Shown: positions 17,705 to 26,754 of the stretch, piece by piece | How the letters are laid out: every line of letters begins with the position of its first letter | Position numbering within the stretch: position 1 is the stretch's first letter | Notes under the pieces: generated by a model | What the model was told of the DNA's origin: nothing | The model's input: the letters and a program-made list of their open reading frames with translations, nothing else | The model's database searches: none | Program-made: the position numbers and the translations under genes | Origin: an uncultured Acidobacteriia bacterium | GTDB lineage: Bacteria; Acidobacteriota; Terriglobia; Bryobacterales; Bryobacteraceae | Length of the DNA stretch: 64,000 bases | Direction: 5' to 3' | Assembly (NCBI GenBank): GCA_903875575.1 | Contig: CAIQWJ010000020.1 | Coordinates: 62,001 to 126,000 of the forward strand

Positions 17705-18466
17705 CTACTCGCCGCGGCGGCCACCTGGGCCACCGGGACCGCCGAACTGCGGTGTCACTTCATCCTGAGTGATCTGGCCATCGCCGTTCTTGTCGAGCGT
17801 CTTCAGGGACGCAGGTGCATTGTTGATCTCGTCGGCGGAGATTTCGCCGTTGTGGTCGGTATCGAGAGCGCTGAAGGCCAGGTCGAACTGGTTGCCGCCG
17901 CGGCCGCCGGGCCCGCGTCCGCCGCCAGGACCACCGGGTCCGCGGCCTTCACCGCCACCGAAGCCAGGGTTGGCCTGCTGGCGGTTCGCTTCGGCAAGTT
18001 TTACGATTTCGTCTTTGGTCAGGATGCCATCGTGATTTGCGTCGCCACGATCGAACATGCCCTGCATGCGCTCGGGTAGTTCGGATTTTTCGAGTTGGCC
18101 GTTCTTGTTGGCATCGAACATCATGAGGGTTGCAGTGAGTTCGGCGGCACTGGGTGCCGGTGCCGGGGCTTCCTCGCCACCGCCTTCACCTTCTCCGCGG
18201 CCACCACGGCCACCGCCGCGGCCCATCTGCATCTGCATGCCGGCTTCATCCTGAGTCAGCCTGCCGTCGCCGTTCTTATCGAGAGTACGGAGGCGCGCAG
18301 GTGAATTGGTGATCTCACCGGCGGAGAGCGCTCCGTCCTGGTTCACATCCACGGTGTTCAGGATGGGGCTCATGCGGAAGAAATTCATTCCACCGCCGCC
18401 GGGGCCCTGGGCGTATGCGCCGACAGCCCAACCTATGGATAAGGCAAGAATCAGAGTTAGTTTCAT
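17705..18466 (-). CDS. Secreted EF-hand calcium-binding protein
   Basis: A signal peptide (1-19, ending AYAQ) precedes a 253-residue protein with about six EF-hand loops: DVNQDGALSAGE, DKNGDGRLTQDE, DANKNGQLEKSE, DANHDGILTKDE, DTDHNGEISADE and DKNGDGQITQDE. Two Gly/Arg/Pro-rich linkers (about 82-105 and 177-200) separate the pairs. The partner is unknown. It is the first gene of the operon with the ApbE-DUF2271 and PepSY genes, so it may be a calcium-binding accessory of that system. Confidence 0.88.
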   Translation of the reverse strand: MKLTLILALSIGWAVGAYAQGPGGGGMNFFRMSPILNTVDVNQDGALSAGEITNSPARLRTLDKNGDGRLTQDEAGMQMQMGRGGGRGGRGEGEGGGEEAPAPAPSAAELTATLMMFDANKNGQLEKSELPERMQGMFDRGDANHDGILTKDEIVKLAEANRQQANPGFGGGEGRGPGGPGGGRGPGGRGGNQFDLAFSALDTDHNGEISADEINNAPASLKTLDKNGDGQITQDEVTPQFGGPGGPGGRRGE

Positions 18467-18643
18467 GAGTGCGTCGATACTCCTACTTCGAACAGGATAG
18501 CCGAATGGCAGGAGTAACGGTAGCGGAATGAGCGGCCAAATTTGTCAGAAATCGTCACGTGTGGGTCGGAGAGCGTGGCGTGAGTAGTGGTTCAAAGTGG
18601 GTCCCAAAACGGCCGATATGCCATTATGGCTCAGATTTATGGG

Positions 18644-20146
18644 ATGCGGCGCCCCGCGGGGTGGCGCTGGCGGATGCGCGCTCTCGCATTTGCCGTGCTC
18701 GCGACCGGGGCCTTCGAGGTACCGGGTTACGGTATTGGTAACGGTTACGGGCACGGTACTTCGGGGGCTGTGATCACCTCAGCAGGAGCTATTGTTGCAG
18801 CGATTGACAGCAAGGAAGTGAATCGGGAGTATCTGAGTGATGGGTCATCGGCTACGGATGACCGGATCTCGTGCAAAGTGCGGCAGGCGGGGCCTTTCTA
18901 TGTGATGCTGGCAGGCATTTCGCGGTCGACTGACGGGTTTGACGCGCTGGAACTGGTGGAGGGGCTGTACCGTCCAGGCGACAGCGTGGACTTGTTCGCG
19001 GAACGTTTGGCAGCGGATTTTCCGTCGAGGCTGGGAGCGCTGCTCGATGGGGTTCGGGGGGCAGATCGGGCGGCGTTTGAAGAGTCATTCCTGGGGCAGG
19101 ATGTGCTGCAACTGAGCCTGCTGGGGAATGATCACGGCACGTTATGGAATGGGCCGCGAGTCGTTATGATCGGGTTCCGTGCTTCGTGGGATGCGGAAAA
19201 TGGGCGGGTGCGGGTGGTCGCGCATCGCAGCAGTTGCCCCGGGGATTGTGACAACTCCAATACGGTTTATCTGCTGGGTCTCCATGATGAAGCAGAGCAA
19301 TACGTAGCTCAGCATCGGGAATTGGCAGGGGACACGCGTTCGGTTCGGGCGCTGCAACTGATCCATCTGGAATATGCCAGCCATCCCGAGACGGTGGGCG
19401 GACCTTCGACCGTGATCCGGGTGACACCGGCGGGAGCAGTGATGGAGCAGGCGGGAGCTTGCGGGGCGGCTGCGTGGATGCCGCGCGTGGAACGGGAACT
19501 GGATGACACGATCGCCGCAGTGGAGAACGTGGTGGTACGGGAGGATATTGCGCAGTTTTCGAAGCGGGGATCGGAGGTGCGCACGGACGCGATCCATGCA
19601 ACTGTACGTGTGGTGGCGGGAAACGAAGCCTATGAGTGGAGCGATGGCTTCGAGGGGCTGCCGCAACCGTGGTGCAGCGGGGAGCTTTCGACGATGCTGC
19701 GGGTGACACGGCATATCCTCGCAGAAGGGCTGGGCACGCCTTCGCAGGGGGCGGCGATGAGCGGGGGCGCGACCGTAATGCTGAGTTTTCACGGGTCCAC
19801 GGCGCAGCATTTCTGGCAACTGGTGGTGGATTCACGGACCTATCCGCTGGCGTTTGACGGGCGCGCCTGGTTCTCGCAGGAGACAGGGAAACTGTTGCGT
19901 CTGCAGTGGCAGACCACAGATCTGAATCTGCCCGCCTCGGCGGGGATTGCACGGATCGAGTGGGATGAATCGTTCGGCACCAGCGAGATCGCAGGCCGGA
20001 CATTCCTGACACCGGATAAGGCGACCTATCGGGTGAGTTACGTGCGGAGAGCAGACCGGACGGACTGGACCGAGACCCGCTTTTCGGACTTCCGCCGGTA
20101 TGGAGCGACCGAGAACGTACGGTACGAAGAGGCGGCGATCCGATAG
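18644..20146 (+). CDS. Exported protein with a proteasome-like Ntn-hydrolase domain
   Basis: Not a family I can name. With the ATG at 18644 the protein has 500 residues: an Arg/Trp-rich N-region, a hydrophobic signal stretch, a short Gly-rich segment ending HG, then TSGAVITSAGAIVAAIDSK. If cleaved before T39 this matches the first strands of proteasome beta/HslV subunits, with Gly at -1, Thr at +1 and Asp at +17; a Lys at 78 (ISCKVRQAG, before FYVMLAG) fits the Lys33 position after a small insert. A later SVRALQLIHLEYA and GGPSTVIRVTPAG resemble the last helix and strand. Residues 245-500 are a separate unrecognised domain. The start is uncertain (18626 and 18674 are alternatives). Confidence 0.6.
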   Translation: MRRPAGWRWRMRALAFAVLATGAFEVPGYGIGNGYGHGTSGAVITSAGAIVAAIDSKEVNREYLSDGSSATDDRISCKVRQAGPFYVMLAGISRSTDGFDALELVEGLYRPGDSVDLFAERLAADFPSRLGALLDGVRGADRAAFEESFLGQDVLQLSLLGNDHGTLWNGPRVVMIGFRASWDAENGRVRVVAHRSSCPGDCDNSNTVYLLGLHDEAEQYVAQHRELAGDTRSVRALQLIHLEYASHPETVGGPSTVIRVTPAGAVMEQAGACGAAAWMPRVERELDDTIAAVENVVVREDIAQFSKRGSEVRTDAIHATVRVVAGNEAYEWSDGFEGLPQPWCSGELSTMLRVTRHILAEGLGTPSQGAAMSGGATVMLSFHGSTAQHFWQLVVDSRTYPLAFDGRAWFSQETGKLLRLQWQTTDLNLPASAGIARIEWDESFGTSEIAGRTFLTPDKATYRVSYVRRADRTDWTETRFSDFRRYGATENVRYEEAAIR

Positions 20147-20272
20147 ACCACCTTTGAGTGATTTGACGCTGCGGTGCGTCTGGCTACTCAGGGCGACAGT
20201 GGATTGGGGCCCCAAAGGGCGTATCTGACGCAGGATTCCGCCTTCGTACATTGGTCATCGAAATGCCGTACT

Positions 20273-20337
20273 ACTTGCCTTCGGCAAGTTGAAGACGGCA
20301 ATTCCAGACTAATTGTCAGTGACGCGTTTGCGTCACT
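20273..20337 (+). promoter_or_regulatory. Two hairpins in the cupredoxin leader
   Basis: ACTTGCC/GGCAAGT (20273-20289, 3-nt loop) and AGTGACGC/GCGTCACT (20318-20337, GTTT loop) lie in a row just upstream of the GAGGAG ribosome binding site at 20342-20347. They could be a terminator for the gene upstream, or a leader structure controlling the electron-transfer operon. Neither has a clean T run. Confidence 0.4.
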
Positions 20338-20353
20338 ATTCGAGGAGATGACT

Positions 20354-20950
20354 GTGCGCAGAACTCAGACCGTAGTGCGTTGGGTTGTGCTGCCCGCCGC
20401 GCTGCTCATGGCGGTGCGTGGCGTTCATGGGGCGACAATCACCGGGACAGTGAGCCCGGCGAAGGCGGATTCGGTGGTTTATGTGGAGGCGATTCCGGGC
20501 AAGAAGTTCCCTGCCCCGGCGAAGAGCTTCGATATGAACCAGAAGAACCTGCAATTCCTGCCGCACGTGCTTGTGGTGCCGGTGGGTGCAACGGTGGACT
20601 TTCTGAACAGCGATCCTCGACGGCACAACATCTTCTGGCCGTCGATCAACGGCGATGAGAAACAGAGCCACAATCTGGGGACCTGGCCGCAGGGACAGAA
20701 ACGGCCGTTCAAATTCACGACGGCAGGAATTGTACCGCTGGGGTGCAATGTGCATCCCGACATGTCGGCTTACATCATTGTGACTCCGACGCCTTACTTT
20801 GCGGTGACCGACGCCACGGGTGCCTTTAAGATTAACGGCGTGCCTGACGGGAGTTACAAAGTGTCGGCATGGCAGGAAGGGCTGAAGATGCAGACGAAGC
20901 CCGCGACTGTTACGGGAACCGCGAAGGTCTCCTTCACGCTGACGAAGTAG
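20354..20950 (+). CDS. Secreted cupredoxin (plastocyanin-like) with C-terminal regulatory-like domain
   Basis: After a signal peptide (cleavage near GVHGA) the protein has a type-1 copper fold: His in RRHNIFW, then C-N-V-H-P-D-M, which supplies the Cys, second His and Met ligands. The last 55 residues (FAVTDATGAFKINGVPDGSYKV) form a carboxypeptidase-regulatory-like beta domain. It likely carries electrons in the periplasm. I chose GTG 20354 because GGAG lies 6 nt upstream; an ATG at 20348 directly abuts the GAGGAG site. It heads the Rieske/cytochrome b locus, 8 nt before the flavoprotein gene, so it is a candidate electron partner of that complex. Confidence 0.85.
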   Translation: MRRTQTVVRWVVLPAALLMAVRGVHGATITGTVSPAKADSVVYVEAIPGKKFPAPAKSFDMNQKNLQFLPHVLVVPVGATVDFLNSDPRRHNIFWPSINGDEKQSHNLGTWPQGQKRPFKFTTAGIVPLGCNVHPDMSAYIIVTPTPYFAVTDATGAFKINGVPDGSYKVSAWQEGLKMQTKPATVTGTAKVSFTLTK

Positions 20951-20958
20951 GCGGGCGA

Positions 20959-22800
20959 GTGCCTGCGAAAGCCATGCGCGAGCGTTTCCAGCAGGACAAG
21001 AGAGTCGACAGCGAGTGGTTGCGGACGAACTTTCCGTGCATGATGGCATGCCCGGCGGGTACCGATGCGGGACGCTATGTGGCGCTCATTGCAGAGGGCA
21101 GGTATGAGGAGGCCTACCGATATGCGCGGGACCCCAATCCTTTGGCGAGTGTATGCGGGCGGGTATGCGCGCATCCCTGCGAGACGGCTTGCCGCCGCGG
21201 TGCAATTGATCGTCCGGTTGCGATCCGGGCGCTGAAGCGTTTTCTGACGGAACGGTACGGGCCGGAATCGCGCAATCCCCTGCCCGCCAATACCTGTAAG
21301 GTGCCGAAACAGGCGGGAAAGATAGCGATCGTCGGCAGCGGGCCTGTTGGGTTGACGGCGGCGCACGATCTCGCGCTGCTCGGCTATTCGGTCACCATAT
21401 TTGAAGCTGCGCCTGTGGCCGGGGGCATGCTGAATCTGGGGATACCGGAGTACCGGCTTCCCCGCTCCGTGGTAGAGGCACAGCTACGAGAGATCCTTGC
21501 GGCGGGCGATGTCACGCTGCGGCTGAATTGTGCCGCAGGGCGCGATTTCACGATTGCTCAGTTGCGGGAACAGGGCTTCGCTGCCATGGTGATTGCGGTG
21601 GGCGCGCACCAGAGCCGGGATCTTGCCATACCGGGTGCGGATCTGGACGGCGTTCACAAGGGTATCGACTTTCTGCTGAACGTGAATCTGGGATATCGAT
21701 TCGAGATTGGTGGGAAGGTAGCGGTTATTGGCGGCGGGAGTGTCGCGATGGACGTAGCGCGTTCCGCGCTGCGGGCATCGGCACTGGCGGCGCGCGAGAT
21801 GGCGGACGTATCGCTCTCGGCGCTGCGCCTGGGTGCGCGTGAGGTGACCATCATCTATCGCCGCCGGCGCGATCAGATGCGCGCGGCACGCGAGGAGATC
21901 CAGGAACTGGAGGTAGAGGGAGTCAGCGTTCTGGAAGGAAGAACTCCCGTACGGGTGTTGGGTCGCGCCGGTAAAGTGGTCGGCCTGGAGACGACTGACG
22001 CGAGTGGTGAGACGCAGATCATTACCTGCGACACCGTGATCCTTGCGATCGGGCAGGAAGCGAGGCTCGACTTTCTGAAGCCGGAAGATGGAGTTGGCGT
22101 GAATCCGGGTGGTCTGATCGCGGTTAACCCTGAGAGCCTGATGACGAGTGCTCCGGGTGTGTTCGCGGGTGGCGATTGCGTTTTCGGACCGCGGCTGATA
22201 ATCGACTCGGTAGGTGACGGGAAGCGGATCGCGCTGGGGATTGATGCGTATCTTTCGGGGCGTGTGCCTGCGGAGCCGGAGATTGAGGTGGAGATTCTTT
22301 CGCGGCATCGGATGTTTTCCAGTTACATGGAGATTCCGCGGCAGACGATTCCCACGCTGGCGCTGGAACGGCGCACAGGAATCACGGAAGTGGAACTGGT
22401 GTTTGATGAGGAGACCGCGCGCCTCGAAGCGCAGCGTTGCCTGCACTGCTGGGTGAATACGGTGTTCGAAGGCAGTGAAGAAGACGGTTCGCGCTGCACC
22501 TTGTGCGGCGGGTGCGCGGATGTTTGCCCGGAGAGTTGCATCCAACTGGTGCCGCTGGAGCGTATTGAGTTTCCCCTGGAGGCGCTGGGTGCGATGCAGA
22601 GTGAGAGTAGCCTGTTCCGCGTGGAACTTGACGATGTGGCGACATCGGAGTTGGGCACAATCACTGGCACGGCGCTATTGAAAGACGAAACGCGCTGCAT
22701 CCGGTGCGGGCTTTGTGCGGAGCGGTGCCCGGTGGGTGTGATCACGATGGAAGCGTGGTCGCTGCGTCCTGCTGCGGTGCTGGCGGGAGCGAGGAACTGA
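20959..22800 (+). CDS. Fe-S / FAD pyridine-nucleotide oxidoreductase (GltD-like) in the bc-complex operon
   Basis: A 613-residue protein with an N-terminal GltD-like helical Fe-S domain (CMMAC, then CGRVCAHPCETAC), a two-dinucleotide-binding flavoprotein core (GSGPVGLTAAHDLA near 117 for FAD and a second VIGGGSVAMDVARSA for NAD(P)H), and a C-terminal part with two ferredoxin-type cysteine clusters (CTLCGGCADVCPESC and CIRCGLCAERCP). Such proteins pass electrons between NAD(P)H, FAD and Fe-S clusters. No signal peptide is present, so it should face the cytoplasm. The GTG at 20959 lies 8 nt after the cupredoxin stop; ATG 20974 is an alternative. It precedes the Rieske gene by 1 nt. Confidence 0.85.
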   Translation: MPAKAMRERFQQDKRVDSEWLRTNFPCMMACPAGTDAGRYVALIAEGRYEEAYRYARDPNPLASVCGRVCAHPCETACRRGAIDRPVAIRALKRFLTERYGPESRNPLPANTCKVPKQAGKIAIVGSGPVGLTAAHDLALLGYSVTIFEAAPVAGGMLNLGIPEYRLPRSVVEAQLREILAAGDVTLRLNCAAGRDFTIAQLREQGFAAMVIAVGAHQSRDLAIPGADLDGVHKGIDFLLNVNLGYRFEIGGKVAVIGGGSVAMDVARSALRASALAAREMADVSLSALRLGAREVTIIYRRRRDQMRAAREEIQELEVEGVSVLEGRTPVRVLGRAGKVVGLETTDASGETQIITCDTVILAIGQEARLDFLKPEDGVGVNPGGLIAVNPESLMTSAPGVFAGGDCVFGPRLIIDSVGDGKRIALGIDAYLSGRVPAEPEIEVEILSRHRMFSSYMEIPRQTIPTLALERRTGITEVELVFDEETARLEAQRCLHCWVNTVFEGSEEDGSRCTLCGGCADVCPESCIQLVPLERIEFPLEALGAMQSESSLFRVELDDVATSELGTITGTALLKDETRCIRCGLCAERCPVGVITMEAWSLRPAAVLAGARN

Positions 22801-22801
22801 G

Positions 22802-23293
22802 ATGCCGGACCAGACACCCCACGTAGAGCGCGCATGTCCGGGGTGCAACCGGCGGCGATTCACTACTGCGGGGGTAGGGTCGCTGGCGATCGCGGGAATC
22901 GGCTCGGCCGTGTTTGGTTATGAGTTCCTGTCGCCGAATGCGCTCTATGAGCCTTCGCCGATTGTGGATGCAGGCAAGCCGGAGCGGTATCCGCCTGGCT
23001 CAGTCACGCCGGATGCGCAGAGCGGGCTGTACGTGGTGCACGGGCCGGAAGGTATTTATGCTCTCTCGGCAGTTTGCACCCATCTGGGCTGCGTGACGGC
23101 ATGGCGACCGGAACTGGATATGGTGGCGTGCCCCTGCCATGGCAGTAAGTTTCACATCGACGGCGTGAAGATTGAAGGGCCGGCACCGCGTCCCCTGCCC
23201 TGGCTGAAGGCGTGGCTGAACGATGAGGGCAATCTGATGATTGATCGTTCGGAGGCCCTGACGCGGAAGCAGTACGTGAGGGTGCAGGCGTGA
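22802..23293 (+). CDS. Rieske [2Fe-2S] protein of a cytochrome bc complex
   Basis: A 163-residue protein with a Tat-type N-terminus (NRRRFTTAG) followed by one membrane helix, and a Rieske fold with CTHLGC and CPCHGSKF as the Cys/His cluster ligands. The cluster normally takes electrons from quinol at the Qo site. It overlaps the cytochrome b gene by 4 nt and sits between the flavoprotein and cytochrome b genes, so it is very probably part of the same membrane complex. Confidence 0.93.
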   Translation: MPDQTPHVERACPGCNRRRFTTAGVGSLAIAGIGSAVFGYEFLSPNALYEPSPIVDAGKPERYPPGSVTPDAQSGLYVVHGPEGIYALSAVCTHLGCVTAWRPELDMVACPCHGSKFHIDGVKIEGPAPRPLPWLKAWLNDEGNLMIDRSEALTRKQYVRVQA

Positions 23294-24021
23294 ATTCGCT
23301 TTATTCAAGGCTGCGGGGTACGGCGGTGTGGCGCTCGGTCTTTCGATCAGGCACCGGGGACACCAACCTGCATCGGTCGCTTACGGTACAGCAGAACATC
23401 TTTCTGCATCTGGCATCCGTGAAGATCCGGCGGCGCGCGCTGGAGTTCGGCGTGACGTGGTATCTGGGGACGCTCAGCATGGCGTCCTTCGTGATCCTGG
23501 TGGTGACGGGCGTGCTGCTGATGCTCTATTACCATCCTTCCGTGCCGCAGGCTTATGCGGATATGAAAGATCTGCAGTTCGTGGTATCCGCCGGCGTGTT
23601 TCTGCGAAATCTGCACCGTTGGGCGGCGCACGCCATGGTGGTGCTGGTGTTCGCTCACATGTTCAAGGTGTTTTACCGGGGAGCATATCGGCCGCCGCGG
23701 GAGTTCAACTGGGTGGTGGGGGTGATGCTGTTGCTGCTCACGTTATTTCTGAGCTATACGGGTTATCTGCTGCCCTGGGATCAATTGGCGTTCTGGGCGA
23801 TTACGGTGGGTTCCAACATCATTTCCGCGGTGCCTGCGATGGGCGCGAAGATTCGCTTCCTGATGCTCGGCGGGCATACCGTGAATGCCAATGCCCTGCT
23901 CCGCTTCTATGTGTTGCACTGCGTGATTCTGCCGTTGATTGCGGCGGTATTTCTGGCTGTTCACTTCTGGCGGATTCGCAAAGATGGTGGACTGTATACG
24001 GGGGACAAGCCCCGTGAGTGA
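23290..24021 (+). CDS. Cytochrome b6-type subunit (N-terminal half of cytochrome b)
   Basis: Four-helix cytochrome b of 243 residues with both bis-His heme pairs. One pair is H-x13-H in [17 protein letters not shown]; the other is H-x14-H in [17 protein letters not shown], the b6f-like spacing. Matching segments are [17 protein letters not shown] and [11 protein letters not shown]. The position of the b6 cysteine that binds heme ci (FYCLGG in plants) reads WYLGT, so covalent heme ci is not expected. GTG start, overlapping the Rieske stop; the next gene overlaps it by 8 nt. Confidence 0.93.
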   Translation: MNSLYSRLRGTAVWRSVFRSGTGDTNLHRSLTVQQNIFLHLASVKIRRRALEFGVTWYLGTLSMASFVILVVTGVLLMLYYHPSVPQAYADMKDLQFVVSAGVFLRNLHRWAAHAMVVLVFAHMFKVFYRGAYRPPREFNWVVGVMLLLLTLFLSYTGYLLPWDQLAFWAITVGSNIISAVPAMGAKIRFLMLGGHTVNANALLRFYVLHCVILPLIAAVFLAVHFWRIRKDGGLYTGDKPRE

Positions 24022-24718
24022 GCCGAAGGATTTCCGGGCGTCATTTGACAGCGACAGTCAGCGCACTCCGGTGCGGGTGGCATTCGTCACTCGCCGTACG
24101 ACACCGCATGTAACAAAGGCGGGCGACGACAGGGTGATGACGAATCCAGACGCACTGCTGCGGGTGGCAGTGGCCGTGATGGCGTTGCTGATTGTGCTTG
24201 TGGTGGTCTCGCTGCTGTTCGATGCGCCGCTCGAAGGTCTGGCGAATCCACTGCAGACGCCGAATCCCGCTAAGGCACCCTGGTACTTCCTGGGTCTGCA
24301 GGAACTGTTGCATTATTTCCCGCCGGTGGTGGCGGGCGTGGTGATTCCCTCGCTCGTGGTGCTGGCGCTGGTGGTGATTCCGTACTTCAACGTGAATGTG
24401 GAGGCGGAGGGTTTCTGGAACAGGAACGGGGAGCGGAAGTCTATCCTCGTCTGGGTAGCCGTAGCCGCGCTGAGCGCGTTCCTGGTGTGGTTCAGTGTGT
24501 ATGCTGTGCTGGTGCCTACGCTCGTGAGTGGCGGCGCACTGATCGTAACGGCGGCGGCACCGCCTCAGGATAAAGGCTTCGGCGGCTGGCTGCGCAGCAA
24601 GCCATTGCCCTTCTGGATCATGACCTGGTTCCTTGTGGTGGCCATCACGCTGACGGTGATCGGGACGTGTTTCCGCGGTGCCGGGTGGTCGTGGGTCTGG
24701 CCCTGGGGCGAGCTATGA
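24014..24718 (+). CDS. Cytochrome b subunit IV-type protein
   Basis: About 234 residues with an N-terminal soluble stretch and four or so membrane helices, matching the C-terminal half of cytochrome b/subunit IV. The Qo motif normally PEWY reads APWY in [16 protein letters not shown], so the catalytic Glu position is Pro. The start is GTG 24014, giving an 8-nt overlap with the b6 gene. The protein ends with an extra hydrophobic helix and a Trp-rich tail. Confidence 0.87.
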   Translation: MSEPKDFRASFDSDSQRTPVRVAFVTRRTTPHVTKAGDDRVMTNPDALLRVAVAVMALLIVLVVVSLLFDAPLEGLANPLQTPNPAKAPWYFLGLQELLHYFPPVVAGVVIPSLVVLALVVIPYFNVNVEAEGFWNRNGERKSILVWVAVAALSAFLVWFSVYAVLVPTLVSGGALIVTAAAPPQDKGFGGWLRSKPLPFWIMTWFLVVAITLTVIGTCFRGAGWSWVWPWGEL

Positions 24719-26754
24719 GTTTTCGTGTTCGTGGACGCAGGGTAAGGAAATGGTTCTTCGGCGACAGCGCCCGGGCATTTGGGACGCTGGGCGTGCTACT
24801 GCTGGCGCTGCTGGCAATCGTGCCCGCGAAGGATCGTTTTCGCGAGTGGCTCGGGTATCAGAAAGAGTACGAAATTCTGATTCGGGGTCGGACGGATGGC
24901 GTTGCTCTGGCCAAACGCTTCCAGAGCGGCGTGCAACAGATCTGGCTGCCGGAACGGGATGTCACGGATCGATGCATGACCTGCCATACGAGACTGAAAG
25001 AGACTTCGCTGGCCGGGGTTGGCCAGCCGTTCCGCCCGCATCCTCCCATTCCGCATTCGCTGACCGAATTTGGGTGCACGATTTGCCATCGAGGGCAAGG
25101 CGTTGCGACCACGGTGGAAGAGGCACATCGTAGCACGAAGGCATGGGAGGAACCGATCCTGCCCGCTCAGTACTCAGAAGCAGGTTGCGGGCAGTGCCAC
25201 CGGGACGGACTGAAAGGGACGCCGCAGCTCAATGCCGGGCGGGTGCTGCTCGCGCGGTACGGTTGCGTGAATTGCCACAGGCTGGTTTCTCCGGAAGGCG
25301 GGGCATCGCAGGGGACGGACCGGCCTCCCTCATTGAAACGGATCGCGGAGAAGACGACGCGGGAGTGGATTTACTTCTGGATCAAAGATCCGCAAGCTTG
25401 GGCGGCAACCGCAACGATGCCGAATTTCGGATTGAGCGACGCTGATGCACGGGATGTTTCAGCGTTTGTGATCAGCCAGAGTTCGCCTGGTTCCATTGCG
25501 CCGGCTGTGGCGACGAATGATGCAGGTGCAGCGGCGGGGGCTGAACTCTACGGGGAATCATTCTGCGCGTCCTGTCACGCAATGCAGAACGCAGCGGGTA
25601 AGATCACGGGCGGAGATCTGGCACCGGACTTGACGCGCGTGGGATCAAAAGTGCGTCCCGAGTGGCTCGCGGCCTGGGTGAAGAATCCTGCTGCGTATCT
25701 GCCCGGCACTATGATGCCGCATTTCCGGTTCGACGAGAAGCAAATTGGGTTGCTGGTGAGTTATCTCGGGCGCAAACAGGATTCTTATTTTCCGGCGAAC
25801 ATTCGCCTGGAACCGGCCACAGCAGCACAGATCGCTCACGGTCAGAAGTTGGTGTTGGAAAAGGGCTGCGCGGCATGCCATGAGATGAATGGCGTGGCGC
25901 GCCCAGACAACTTTGCGCCGGACCTGACGGCCGTCGGGAGTCTACCTCCTGCGAGAGTGCTGCTGGCTCCCGGGGTGCCTCGCACGCTGCCGGACTATTT
26001 GGCGGCGAAGATCCGCGAGCCTCATGCGTTCGGCAGGGAGATGAAGATGCCGCGGAACCAGTTCACCGATGCGCAGGTGGAGCAACTGGTGACTGCCCTG
26101 TTGGCCCAGACAAGCCGGTCTCAGACGTTCCCTGCCGCATTGCGGCGCCCGACGCCAGTGAACGTGACGTATCAGCCCGCAGGGCGAGCGGGACAACTGA
26201 TGAAGGATCTGCGCTGTCTTAGTTGTCATTCGATCAATGGGACGGGCGGCAGTATGGCTCCGGATCTCACCTGGGAAGGGAGTTCGGTGCAGCGCGCGTG
26301 GCTGCTGGACTTCCTGAAGAATCCGAATACGCTGCGGCCCGTGCTGATTCGCCGCATGCCACGGTTCAATCTGAGCAATGACGACGCGAGTACGCTGGCG
26401 GATTACATCATGACGGCTTATCAGACACCGGCGTTCGACCGTGAAGAAGTGGACGCGACCAAGCTGACGCCAACGGAGGCTTCGCGCGGGAAGAGTCTGT
26501 TTTACGGCAAGTACGCGTGCAATTCCTGCCACATTGTGGATCCGGATAACGACAAGGGGTACATCGGACCGACTCTGACACAAGCCGGCACCCGGCTGAA
26601 CGCTCCGTGGATCTTCCACTGGCTGAAGAATGCGCAGGCGTTGCGGCCCGGGTCACTGGAACTGAACTGGAATATGAATGACGAGGACGCATGGGCGATC
26701 ACGGCGTTCCTTATGCAGCAGAAGAACACGCGGAAACCGGGCGGTGAGCGATGA
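24715..26754 (+). CDS. Octaheme membrane-anchored cytochrome c
   Basis: A 679-residue protein with an N-terminal membrane helix (about 20-37) and eight CxxCH heme sites: residues 87-91, 121-125, 158-162, 184-188, 284-288, 385-389, 501-505 and 602-606. The last four or five sit in repeated class-I cytochrome c-like domains with distal-type Met segments (for example MPNFGLSD, MMPHFRFDE and MPRNQFTD). It starts within the subunit IV stop (ATGA). In this locus it most likely replaces cytochrome c1/f as the electron acceptor of the Rieske protein; direct transfer to a cupredoxin or terminal oxidase is inference. Confidence 0.92.
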   Translation: MSFRVRGRRVRKWFFGDSARAFGTLGVLLLALLAIVPAKDRFREWLGYQKEYEILIRGRTDGVALAKRFQSGVQQIWLPERDVTDRCMTCHTRLKETSLAGVGQPFRPHPPIPHSLTEFGCTICHRGQGVATTVEEAHRSTKAWEEPILPAQYSEAGCGQCHRDGLKGTPQLNAGRVLLARYGCVNCHRLVSPEGGASQGTDRPPSLKRIAEKTTREWIYFWIKDPQAWAATATMPNFGLSDADARDVSAFVISQSSPGSIAPAVATNDAGAAAGAELYGESFCASCHAMQNAAGKITGGDLAPDLTRVGSKVRPEWLAAWVKNPAAYLPGTMMPHFRFDEKQIGLLVSYLGRKQDSYFPANIRLEPATAAQIAHGQKLVLEKGCAACHEMNGVARPDNFAPDLTAVGSLPPARVLLAPGVPRTLPDYLAAKIREPHAFGREMKMPRNQFTDAQVEQLVTALLAQTSRSQTFPAALRRPTPVNVTYQPAGRAGQLMKDLRCLSCHSINGTGGSMAPDLTWEGSSVQRAWLLDFLKNPNTLRPVLIRRMPRFNLSNDDASTLADYIMTAYQTPAFDREEVDATKLTPTEASRGKSLFYGKYACNSCHIVDPDNDKGYIGPTLTQAGTRLNAPWIFHWLKNAQALRPGSLELNWNMNDEDAWAITAFLMQQKNTRKPGGER

